Shown: positions 12,301 to 19,126 of the stretch, piece by piece
Layout: the number at the start of each line of letters is the position of its first letter
Numbering within the stretch: position 1 is the first letter of the stretch
Assembly: GCA_037349105.1 (NCBI GenBank)
Contig: JAYJMM010000094.1
Coordinates: 1 to 64,000 of the forward strand
Reading direction: 5' to 3'
Source: Limnomonas spitsbergensis
Taxonomy: Eukaryota; Chlorophyta; Chlorophyceae; Chlamydomonadales
DNA: 64,000 bases
Program-made: the position numbers and the translations under genes
The notes under the pieces: model-generated
What the model saw: only the letters and a program-made list of their open reading frames with translations
Told to the model about the DNA's origin: nothing
The model's database searches: none

Positions 12301-15300
12301 TTGAGGGCCGAGGGTTGAGGGTTGAGGGTTTGGGTTTGGGGTTTAGGGTTTGGGGTTTAGGGTTTAGGAGGTTGGCAAATGTTAGCTCCAATGCCACATG
12401 TCACCTCGCCACCTCGTCCGAGATCTCAGCCTGATGCGCCTCTTGCAGAGACCCGGATGAAAAAGAGTGGGAAAGGCAGAAAATGTGGACAGAGCGGAAA
12501 GAAGAGGGGGGGTAAGGGTTTAGGGGCTTGACAAAAGCCCGTTCTAATGCCCCGTGCCACCTCATCAGAGGTATTTGCCTGATGCGCCTCCAGCAGGGAT
12601 CTCGAAATAAAAAGAGTGGGCAGCACTGAGGTAGGGTCCAGCATTGTATTTGGGGTTGGGTTTTTGAGGTTCAGGGTTTGGGGTATGGGATTAAGGGCTT
12701 AGGGTGACAGGTAGGGTTTAGGGTCAAGGGTGCGGGTAAGGGTTTATGTTTTAGGGTTTAGGGTAGGGTTTAAAAAGCAGGGTTGAGGGTAGGGTGTAGG
12801 GTAGGGTTTTTAAGTTAACCGTAGGATTTCGGGTTAAGGGTTAATGGCAGGGTTTAGGGTCCAGCTCACCTCTGCTTCTCCGCATCCTTCTCCTTGACAT
12901 GGAGGGCAGAGTCCATCTGCTGCACCGAGCACGGAAGCCACTAGTCTACAGTCCAGGTTTGGGTTTTGGGTTGGGCACTTATGGTAGTACATTCAGGATC
13001 CGGGGTTAAGTGTTCAAGGTTTAGGGTTTAGGGTCTAGCTCACCTCTGCTTATCTGCTTCCTTCTCCTTGGCGCGGAGGGCAGAGTCCATCTGCTGCACG
13101 CGCTGACGCAGTGCCGTAGAATCGGCATCGGCGCTGTGGGCCGCTCCGGCTTGCAGGCTTGCGATGCACTCCCGCAGGGATGCCATCTCCCCGGAGAGGC
13201 GAGGGGGACAAGAGTTATACGGAGGAAATAACGTCTTAGTATACATCAAGATTTGGGGGTCAAGCGCATGTTATGAGTCGGTTTCCATCTTTCCGAAACA
13301 TGATGCAATTCTTTAGCGGGAGCCCCCATCCGTGTGGACAGGCGAGACAGCCCCACAGGTAGCCGGTTTACATCATACGCCCCGCAGAATGTCGTGAGCG
13401 GGCTATCCATCTTCGGGATGGAACTGCTGTGGGTCGAGCGGTCCTGACGCCTCATGCTTCGGCGGAGTGCGTAGTCTTCCTTTCTGGCTACGCCCCACAT
13501 ACGAATACTTTTTTGTTGACTGAAACCTCATTGTTTACACTTTTTAATGTTACACTTTGACATGTTACACGTTTACATGTCACACTTTTTGTTTTCCCGC
13601 TCATGACCCCCCCCCCACACACACACTCACTTGACACTCCATACCTCTCCAACCACCTGTCCACCGTGACCGCACTGTATTGATCCCTTGAATACCATAA
13701 ACACATACCTCATGCACACACACCTCACCCTCCCAACCGCCCACACACCCGTACACACCCTCCCGACCGCCCACACACACCTCACCCTCCCGACCGCCAA
13801 CACACACCCTCCCGACCGCCCACACACACCTCACCCTCCCGACCGCCCACACACCTGCACACACCCTCATACACCTCAGCTCCTATAAACCCACGTCGTT
13901 TTCTTGTCAACCCTGAACCCTTGGCTCCCACGCAACTCACCTTGTTTTCTGTACAACCCTAGCCCCTACACCCTACGCAACCCACCTTGTTTTATTACCA
14001 ACCCTAAACCCTGAACTTTTACGCAGCCCACCTCGTTTTAAATTCAACCCTCAACCCCAAACCCTTATTTAATCCACCTCGTTTTCTCTAGAGGCACACA
14101 GCTCCTCTGCAGCACCCACGCAACCAACCGTGTTTTATTTGCAACCCTAGACCTTACGCAAACCTCCTTGTTCTCTCTCAAACCCTGAACCCCAAACACA
14201 CACCCTTGATTTCATCTCAACCCTCAACCCCGAACCCCTATTAAACCCACCTCGTTTTCCCTAGAGGCACACAGCTCCTCTGCAGCCTTTGTGGCTTCTT
14301 TCCATTTAGCGACGTCATGCTTGAGCCGCGTCAGCTGCTGCTGGTGCTGGGCTTCCATGCGAGGCACCTGCGCATGGCGAGATACGGCTTTATGTCCGCA
14401 TGGCGACGTCCGCCGTGCTATCCGCATGACGATGCATGGCATTGTATCCGCATGGCGATGCATGGCATTATATCCGCATGACGATGCATGGCATTATATC
14501 CGCATGGCCATGCATGGCATTATATCCGCATGGCCATGCATGGCATTATATGTGCATGGCGATGCATGGCATTATATCTGCATGGCGATGCATGGCATTA
14601 AGTCCGCAAGGTGATGCATGGCGTTATATCCGCATGGCGAGGCATGGCATTATATCCGCATGGCCATGCATGGCATTAAGTCCGCATGGCGATGCATGGC
14701 GTTATATCCGCATGGCGATGCATGGCATTATATCCGCATGGCGATGCATGGGTTTTCACAAATTCATTGATTAGCGCACAACAAGGCGTGTGCACTATGG
14801 GCGACATGCAACAAGATTTTAAGGAACATTGCGGTAACATAAACAAAAAAGCGACAGCAGAAAGTCATAGGCAGTACCTTGTTTGGGTATTAACTATTGC
14901 TTCGAGCCAAAGACTTCCCTGTATTTCCGACTGAAACTGGTGTTGTTGGCAGTCGAGGAGTAGTATTATAATGCATCCCTCACCCGTAAACAACGTTAAA
15001 AGGGAAGGCTATTCGAATATACTGTAAAACACATAATAGCAAAAGCAAGAGCAATCATAACAGCTACCACCACCACAACAACAACAACAACAACCTCGCC
15101 AATCATCACAACGAAAACATAACCATACCAGAAGAGAGAATAGTGCCTCAGCATCCCTAGTCTAGAATATCAGCCTCATTAAGCAAGAGCAACCATAACA
15201 GCTACCACAACAACAACAACAAGCCACCTGCAACAACAAGAAAAACAACATACCTGCAGAGAAGATAATGCCTCGGCATCCCTCGTGGCGCGATCTGCCG

Positions 15301-18231
15301 CCTGGCGTGCCTGAGACAACCCTTGTTCAAGCTGCCTGTGAATGTTTGGGGTTTGGCATTTAAGGTCAAGGTCCGGCGTTTAGGGTTTAGGGTTTAGGGT
15401 CAAGGTCCAGGCAACATCCCACACTGACAAAACGGTATCCTGTACCGCAATATCCCACACTCACCAGATCCTGTTCCGCAGCTGTTGCTCGTTGTGCACG
15501 CCCTGCTCCGTAGCCGCCAGGAGCTCCCTGACTAGACGCCCGTGACGGCCAGACTCGTCAAGCACAGCGCGCAGCGTGCGGTACAGCGCTGGCAAGCCCG
15601 GCTGGGGATCAGCTGAAGAATGGCCGGTCTGCTGGCTGGCTGCATTTTCACCCTCCGCCCCCCTTTTGAGCTGCAGGCTGCTGAAGCCTCCCTCCCGTAA
15701 GAGGTGGTTCAGCTGGGCCCAATGGGCGGCGCTCACTGACGCAACCGGTGCCGGGGCGTTGGCGACAGGAGCGAGGGCGGAGGGAGTGGGAGGGAGGGCG
15801 GAGGGAGTGTGGACGGGCGCGGAGAGGGCGGGGGCGGGGGCGGAGGAAGTGGGGGTGGCACTCACTGACGCAACCGCTGCCGGGGCGGGGATGACGGGAG
15901 CGAGGGCGAAGGGAGTGTGGACGGGCGCGGAGAGGGCGGGGGCGGGGGCGGAGGAAGTGGGGGCAGCGCTCACTGACGCGACCGCTGCCGGGGCGGGGAT
16001 GACGGGAGCGAGGACGGAGGGAGTGTGGACGGGCGCGGAGAGGGCGGGGGCGGGGGCGGAGGGAGCGGGGGCAAAAGGAGCAGGAGAATCAGGCGTTGCG
16101 GCCATCCCCGTGTCAGCCTGAGATGGGGCCAGAGGGCCGTCGTACCTGGCAGGGGCGTGCGCTGCCAGGATGGTCGCATTCTCTGTGTAAGCTGACGCTA
16201 GGGCCAGAGGGCTGCGATCAGGGCCACGAGTAGCCAATGAGGCCATGCCAATGTCCTTCTCGAGTGAAACCCGACGGCTGCTGGCGTTGGCAGCGCGCGA
16301 GACCATGACCTCCTTCCCCACAGCGATGTCGAGGTCGGCTGATGTAGCTGAGTCTGATGTAGCTGAGTCTGATATAGCCGACATGGCCAGGGTCCTGTCA
16401 AGTGAAGCGGCTGGTGACCTTCCGCAGCAGTGCAAAGCGGGAGGGCTGAATGCGGCGCTGTCACCAAGAAGCACGGGCGGGACGGCAACGCCGCGTTGGC
16501 TTGCTGGAGAGGCAGGCGGGCTAGTAGCAGCCGAGCTAGATACACGGCTGTCAAATGGAGCCATATGGACTGCTCGGTCGGTGATGGGGGAGCAGCGGCC
16601 CGAATCGCCAGAGCTATCCTGGCGGTCGGAGCGTCCCAAGCGGCTGGAATGGCCCGTTCTGTCAAAAGTGCTGCTCGGAGGAGATACGTGGGCTACAGAG
16701 CTGCCGCTGCAGTTGCTCCTGGAGCCGTCAGGGGGGCCTGAGCCCCCAGGAGATCCTGCACCGCCCCCGGAGACTGTACCGCCGGGGGAGCCCGTACTGC
16801 TTGGCGAGCCCGTACCGCCGTACAGCAGCGGGCTGGCGGGAAGGCTCAGGTCCTCGCCTTCCACGTTTTCCCTGTCGCCTTGGTCATTGCCGAGAGCTGT
16901 CACGCCCGCTGCGTATTGGCGAGGGCTGATGGGCGACCCGGGTGGCAAATCGGCGGACAGTCGATCCAGGCTGCTGGCGCTCCCGTTACTGCTGCCGCCA
17001 TCGTCGTCGTCGTCGTCTCCCTCGCCGGTTCCGTCGTCGCCGCCGTTGCTGCCCTGCCGGAGCAATCTGGTTGACAGCTCGGCGGGGAGTCGATGGGAGG
17101 TATCGCTCCTGGCGTCATCCTGGTCCCCGCCGCTTTCGTCACCTTCCCCGGACAGCGGCTCGGAGTCCAGCCGATGCAGGCGGCTAACAGATCCGTCAAT
17201 TCCACCCTCGCCGCGCCCACCATCTCCATCACTGTCCCCGGGCGGAGGCTGGGCGGCCATTCCCGCATGTCTGACAGGTTGCGTCCCGCCTGCATGGCAG
17301 TGCCTGGCTGCGCTTGAGGCTGACGGGCTCGAATCGCCGCTAATCAGAGACGCTTCCAAAGCGCCGCCTTCTGGCTGCACCGAATCGCTTCCGCTGGGCC
17401 CCTGGTCACTCTGCTGTTGCGCATCCTCAAAGCGATCTAAGGAAAAGGAGCTTTTTTTTGACGGGAGCAGCCATGACGTTTGGTCATGGCTCAGAGGCTG
17501 CTCCTGCTGTTGCGGCGGCGGCGGCGGCGACGGCGGCAGCTGTTGCTGCTGTTGCTGCTTCACATCTCCTTGCTGCTGTTGCTGCTGTTGCTCCTGCTGC
17601 TGCTTCCTGCTGACGGGCGCCACAACATCAGGCGGGCCGCCAGCCAGGGGTGAAGCCAGAAGCGGAAACGCCTCGGCATGGGAATCAACAACGCAGCCAA
17701 GTGCGGTGTCCCTAGCCTTTGCATTGGGAAAGAATGCATTGTACTTGTTCCTCAACCCTACAACGCAAAGTAGTGCACACTTTCTCTCTCAACAGGAGAC
17801 ACAGCAGCAGCAGAAGCAACAGGGGTAGCAGCAGCAGCCACAGCAGCAGCAGCAGGGTTGGCAACAACGGAAGCAGCAGCAATAGTCGCAGTAACGAATG
17901 ACGCAGCAACTGAGGCTTTCCCACAGGCAATACACGCATCGCATGCATGTTTGCATGGGGGAGCACCTGTGCATTATTTCCATGCGGGACTTGAAGAGTA
18001 GATGCTGTGGCTACTGTAATGGCATGTGCATGGCGTGGTAATCACTGCCCAATAGCAGCAAGCAGAGGGTTCGTTATCCCTCCGTGACATGGCCTGAGCG
18101 CCACGTGAGCGCACACTGGGCTGACCCAGCACATGCAGCGGGTGGGCCACGTCATGCAACGCACCGGATAGGAACTCCTGCAGGTCATCATCGCTGTCCC
18201 GCGAGTCAGGCTTGTCCTTCGAGGTCGTCAT
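182..18231 (-). CDS. Long coiled-coil protein gene, 19 exons, 3' end beyond the window
   Basis: I assembled this gene from 19 minus-strand exons with GT-AG (twice GC-AG) borders. All junction phases agree except exon 12 to 13, where a small exon may be missing. About 1,590 codons lie in the window. The start is an ATG at 18,231, followed by a short acidic exon. Next is a 764-residue exon rich in Gln, Ser, Asp, Gly, Pro and Ala. From there to the left edge almost everything is heptad-like coiled coil rich in Ala, Glu, Arg, Lys and Leu, with recurring LRAKDKEV-like segments. The region around LNHLLREGGFSSLQL and the following helices recalls the ADIP/SSX2IP family, a centriole and basal-body scaffold; this is a resemblance only. 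Other large coiled-coil basal-body or cytoskeletal proteins are equally possible. It is divergently paired with the TatD-family gene. Its introns are filled with minisatellites that carry copies of exon ends. Confidence 0.8.
893..979 (-). CDS. Coiled-coil gene exon 18
   Basis: 87 bp, 29 codons, phase 0/0 (TRERQLDKLSKDREQAQGAA and onward). The acceptor is CCGCAG and the donor is GTGCGTGTG. Truncated copies flank it on both sides: 1,155-1,212 (5' end with acceptor) and 735-812 (3' end without acceptor). Confidence 0.75.
990..1155. repeat. Minisatellite with aacacagatgtacaa core
   Basis: Alternating units of about 18 and 33 bp (acagatgtacaacgaaggtg) between exon 18 and a truncated copy of the exon's 5' end at 1,155-1,212. 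Confidence 0.8.
1298..2045. repeat. Intronic tandem duplication, about 130-180-bp units
   Basis: Four or so diverged units share a G/C-rich block (cgcccagtccagcccagttc) followed by aagggttaacacacccctaa-like sequence. They fill the intron between exons 17 and 18. No coding support. Confidence 0.7.
2075..2428 (-). CDS. Coiled-coil gene exon 17
   Basis: 354 bp, 118 codons, phase 0/0 (ADGLAKTREREVERLQKLLD and onward, ending AQAESVVR). Ala/Glu/Arg-rich continuous coiled coil. The acceptor is AATCAG and the donor is GTGAGC. Confidence 0.8.
2440..2760. other. Intron with telomere-like gggttt/gggttc drift
   Basis: Between exons 16 and 17: loosely repeated gttcaggttttggggttcag-type sequence. Nothing else is recognisable. 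Confidence 0.5.
2820..3310. repeat. Intronic repeats carrying copies of the exon 16 donor end
   Basis: Three blocks begin with ctcacctgcacgg (reverse complement of the exon 16 end plus GTGAG donor) at about 2,832, 2,987 and 3,113. They are separated by (CCA)n/(CAC)n runs. The third copy keeps about 24 codons of exon 16. Confidence 0.75.
3320..3569 (-). CDS. Coiled-coil gene exon 16
   Basis: 250 bp, 83 codons (TADLLKTEEAARRLDSDLSG and onward, ending VVRQRAVQ). The acceptor is CCTCAG and the donor is GTGAGG. Heptad-rich. Three truncated copies of its 3' end with donor lie downstream at about 2,832, 2,987 and 3,113. Confidence 0.8.
3945..4045 (-). CDS. Coiled-coil gene exon 15
   Basis: 101 bp, 33 codons plus two bases (ARALQLEASVKSKTTQIDRM and onward, ending VSEYE). 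The acceptor is CATAG and the donor is GTGCGAG. The split AG plus T of exon 16 gives Ser. Two more copies of its first codons follow at about 4,088-4,125 and 4,165-4,205. Confidence 0.7.
4464..4575 (-). CDS. Coiled-coil gene exon 14
   Basis: 112 bp, one base plus 37 codons (LTRLLEGARQAEAEGLAKQA and onward). The acceptor is TCACAG and the donor is GTGAGT. Three decayed copies of its 5' end lie upstream between 4,690 and 5,010 at roughly 130-bp spacing. Confidence 0.75.
5117..5133 (-). CDS. Coiled-coil gene exon 13, putative 17-bp microexon
   Basis: Encodes EQELD plus two bases, which complete Thr with exon 14; the donor is GTGAGT. The acceptor must be ATGAAG and lacks a pyrimidine tract. The 5' phase does not match exon 12, so either another small exon is hidden in the C-rich repeat at 5,140-6,480 or this exon's 5' border is wrong. 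Confidence 0.4.
5500..6420. repeat. C-rich minisatellite, 42-44-bp unit
   Basis: Two blocks (about 5,500-5,815 and 6,058-6,415) repeat cctatacccttgcacctgcc plus a C-run. Between them (5,868-6,055) lies a separate repeat of cctgaaacgctgcgcctgcc with variable C-runs. One copy of the latter also sits next to exon 13 at 5,067. All of this is intronic. Confidence 0.85.
6480..6593 (-). CDS. Coiled-coil gene exon 12
   Basis: 114 bp, 37 codons plus three split bases (SSQGSEANKRLEQEAGQSRS and onward, ending VRVKEREMD). The acceptor is CTTCAG and the donor is GTGGGAGG. It sits between a C-rich tract on its left and a G-rich tract on its right (plus-strand view). It ends in phase 2, which does not fit exon 13 as drawn. 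Confidence 0.7.
6598..7025. repeat. G-rich purine tract repeat
   Basis: About seven imperfect units of ggaagggagtggaggaggg-type sequence, almost pure purine on the plus strand, in the intron on the upstream side of exon 12. Confidence 0.8.
7095..7564. repeat. Decayed copies of the exon 11 3' end
   Basis: gatctgcg followed by cagctcc recurs near 7,099, 7,338 and 7,448 before the functional copy at 7,567 (spacing 110-120 bp or twice that). Each carries the GAG CTG CAT GAG end of exon 11, and some keep a GT. Confidence 0.75.
7565..7712 (-). CDS. Coiled-coil gene exon 11
   Basis: 148 bp (HHKLESDITQFKLHKLQMEA and onward, with ALKGRDREVERLGKVTEQL). The first two bases complete Gly with exon 10. 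It ends AG|GTGCAG. Three decayed copies of its 3' end and donor follow downstream. Confidence 0.75.
7816..7996 (-). CDS. Coiled-coil gene exon 10
   Basis: 181 bp, 60 codons plus one base (VVEDVAVKLETELTAARIKA and onward, with QLEGSLRARERDMERLAEQL). The acceptor is CCTCAG and the donor is GTGAGG. Two further copies of its acceptor and first codons lie upstream (about 8,045-8,100 and 8,180-8,231). Confidence 0.75.
8004..8260. repeat. Two extra copies of the exon 10 acceptor end
   Basis: The stretch from ctgtcagctccgtctccagc to the CCACCTGA acceptor is repeated after exon 10's own copy, at about 8,045-8,100 and 8,180-8,231. Confidence 0.8.
8372..8473 (-). CDS. Coiled-coil gene exon 9
   Basis: 102 bp, 34 codons, phase 0/0 (VSQLDLAIRAKDREVAKAKE and onward, ending ERERAK). 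The acceptor is CATGCAG and the donor is GTGTGTGTGG, nearly the same as that of exon 8. Charged coiled coil. Confidence 0.75.
8480..9100. other. AT-richer intron with dispersed-repeat tail
   Basis: This intron between exons 8 and 9 holds AT-rich sequence. A segment at about 8,715-8,775 (catccctcacc, then gggaaggctattcgaa) is shared with 14,970-15,025, suggesting a mobile-element remnant. Confidence 0.4.
9100..9478. repeat. Tandem copies of the exon 8 donor end
   Basis: caccttggcggagcgctg recurs at about 9,256 and 9,382 before the real exon at 9,477, with a weaker copy near 9,115. Spacing is about 100-130 bp, with cacattcacacctggctaaa-type filler. Confidence 0.75.
9479..9580 (-). CDS. Coiled-coil gene exon 8
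   Basis: 102 bp, 34 codons, phase 0/0 (ADAEAMRQSAYEEIWKAEDD and onward, ending ELTQRSAK). The acceptor is CTCTCAG and the donor is GTGTGTGTG. It has the same length and phase as exon 9. Copies of its 3' end plus donor recur downstream at about 9,257-9,290 and 9,383-9,400. Confidence 0.75.
10446..10664 (-). CDS. Coiled-coil gene exon 7, GC-AG donor
   Basis: 219 bp, 73 codons, phase 0 at both ends (ALRARDKEVSRLREELGGSL and onward). The acceptor is CCCCAG. The donor reads AAG|GCAAGT, the classic GC-AG consensus. Truncated copies of its 3' end lie at about 10,228-10,260 and 10,335-10,385; one of its 5' end lies at about 10,758-10,810. Confidence 0.75.
11254..11395 (-). CDS. Coiled-coil gene exon 6, with a probable GC donor
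   Basis: 142 bp, one base plus 47 codons (LREAHQAETSGEVARAMERA and onward). The acceptor is TTTTAG, and its first base completes Arg with exon 5. The only phase-0 donor is CAG|GCGAGA, a GC-type donor; a GT alternative in frame is not visible before a stop. The weak donor is the least certain border of this gene. Four decayed copies of its 5' half lie upstream, up to 12,610. Confidence 0.6.
11396..12610. repeat. Decayed copies of exon 6 in telomere-like repeats
   Basis: Copies of the exon 6 5' half occur at about 11,462-11,532, 11,765-11,830, 12,388-12,450 and 12,535-12,600. They are embedded in agggtttagggtttagggtt-like sequence (11,640-11,690; 11,890-12,130; 12,300-12,370). Frames are decayed and donors absent. 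Confidence 0.75.
12650..13035. repeat. Telomere-like gggttt repeats with exon 5 copy
   Basis: Degenerate (agggtttaggg)n with a partial copy of the exon 5 3' end plus donor at about 12,872-12,925. Confidence 0.65.
13044..13186 (-). CDS. Coiled-coil gene exon 5
   Basis: 143 bp, 47 codons plus two bases (MASLRECIASLQAGAAHSAD and onward, ending SALRAKEKEADKQ). The acceptor follows a pyrimidine-rich tract and ends GGGGAG. The donor is GTGAGC, phase 2. A partial copy with its own donor lies at about 12,872-12,925. Confidence 0.7.
13720..14245. repeat. Two intronic minisatellites
   Basis: 13,720-13,870: cctcaccctcccgaccgccc alternating with cacacac. 13,895-14,245: units of caaccctgaaccc plus ccaccttgtttt, which contain pieces of the exon 4 donor end. 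Confidence 0.7.
14251..14367 (-). CDS. Coiled-coil gene exon 4
   Basis: 117 bp, 39 codons, phase 0 at both ends (VPRMEAQHQQQLTRLKHDVA and onward), strongly helical. The donor is GTGGGT. A copy of its last codons plus donor sits at about 14,070-14,125. Confidence 0.75.
14430..14755. repeat. 26-bp tandem repeat with ATGCAT core
   Basis: About 12 copies with the core cgatgcatggcattatatcc, in the intron between exons 3 and 4. Confidence 0.9.
15040..15250. repeat. CAA/ACC-rich intron repeat
   Basis: Two blocks of agcaagagcaaccataacag plus (caa)n, with a decayed partial copy of exon 3 between them. Confidence 0.55.
15254..15335 (-). CDS. Coiled-coil gene exon 3
   Basis: 82 bp, one base plus 27 codons (QLEQGLSQARQAADRATRD and onward). 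The acceptor is CACAG and the donor is GTATGT. The first base completes a Trp codon with exon 2. A decayed partial copy lies just downstream in the intron near 15,143-15,180. Confidence 0.75.
15465..17757 (-). CDS. Coiled-coil gene exon 2, giant low-complexity exon
   Basis: This 2,293-bp exon encodes about 764 residues. It opens with LRNKYNAFFPNAKARD after a TTGTAG acceptor and ends in phase 2 before GTGAGT. It contains Gln runs, an Asp run, Ser/Gly-rich stretches and a Pro/Ala segment present three times (near 15,732, 15,861 and 15,969; the last two are 108 bp, or 36 codons, apart, so the frame is kept). The last 120 residues become helical, including LNHLLREGGFSSLQL and LYRTLRAVLDESGRHGRLV, and lead into the coiled coil. 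The long plus-strand frame opposite it is a shadow. Confidence 0.8.
18165..18231 (-). CDS. Coiled-coil gene exon 1 (start codon)
   Basis: ATG at 18,229-18,231 opens MTTSKDKPDSRDSDDDLQEF, a short acidic N terminus. The exon ends in phase 1 at a GTGCGT donor. The leftover G joins the GG that opens exon 2 to give a glycine codon, which supports both borders. No signal peptide or transit peptide is visible. Confidence 0.7.
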
Positions 18232-18574
18232 GGCACGCTACAGCATCGTTGCTCGGCTGCGGTAACGTACGCTAAGCGCGAAGACGCAAAACAGGGAAAT
18301 GACTCAAATGAGCGGTTGCGGCCCACGCGCCGTGCGTGATATTATTGGAGCTACCGGGGCTGGGAGGGACACCGAGAGGACTGTCGCGTAAATGTCCGTT
18401 GCGGCGTTCGAAGCCCCCCATTTTTTGACAATTCAAAATCGGACACCAGGGTTTCCTCCGTGAAACACAGCTCAGTGTCGTACCACATGGATCCAGCCCA
18501 TAGATCCAGCGCGGCAGCTCCAAAGCGTCTTATTCAATTTCGGACACGTCATCTGCATTCCCATCTGCCAATGA
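18232..18574. promoter_or_regulatory. Shared 5' region of two divergent genes
   Basis: Only 343 bp separate the ATG of the minus-strand coiled-coil gene from the first in-frame ATG of the plus-strand TatD-family gene. It is the only sizeable stretch of this half without tandem repeats. No TATA box is obvious. Calling it a bidirectional promoter is inferred from position alone. Confidence 0.4.
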
Positions 18575-19126
18575 ATGAGGTCGCTGCTAACAGCTAACAC
18601 CCGGGCTTCCTCACTGTCCCTGCCTCGTCGTACCCGGACCATCGATCACAAATCCATAGCCTTCTGCTCGACCCGGCCCCTTTGCTTCAAATTTCCCCTT
18701 AAGCTACTCGGAGGAGTAGCTGCGAGGGCAGGCGCAGGGCAATGCCTGGAAGCTGCTGCAATGCTGCATCACGACGAAGGAGCAGCACCAGCAGCAGCCG
18801 CAGCCGCAGCGATAGCAACAGCAGGGATTGCATCAGGGGTGATAGAAGAAGCAGAGAGGGTCCCAGCAACAGCACCAGGAGCAGACACAGCATCAAGGAT
18901 GGTTGAAGCATCAGTAGCAGCAGCAGCAGCAATAGCCACAGATCATCCTCCGACAGCCTCCTCCTCATCGCATGTCCACCTTTCAGACGCTCACTGCCAT
19001 CCCCAAGACCATCCCCAGCACCTGCTCCTCATCACCAGCGTGGCCTCAGCACCCATTGCGGCCATGGGCACCCGGGAGGGCGACTGGGACGCAGTTGAGA
19101 CGCTCTGGAGGGCGCACCCTGACAAG
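18575..19126 (+). CDS. TatD-family gene exon 1
   Basis: 184 codons, from ATG to a GACAAG|GTGGAA donor. It holds the possible transit region, an Ala-rich linker and the first metal motif DAHCHPQD. Confidence 0.75.

Noticed and set aside
11640..12370. Chromosome end (TTTAGGG-like repeats)
   Set aside because: Repeats are degenerate, short, scattered and flanked by exons on both sides, so they are interstitial.
16245..17828. 527-codon plus-strand frame
   Set aside because: Antisense to coiled-coil exon 2. The minus-strand frame has phase-matched splice borders on both sides, so this is a shadow.
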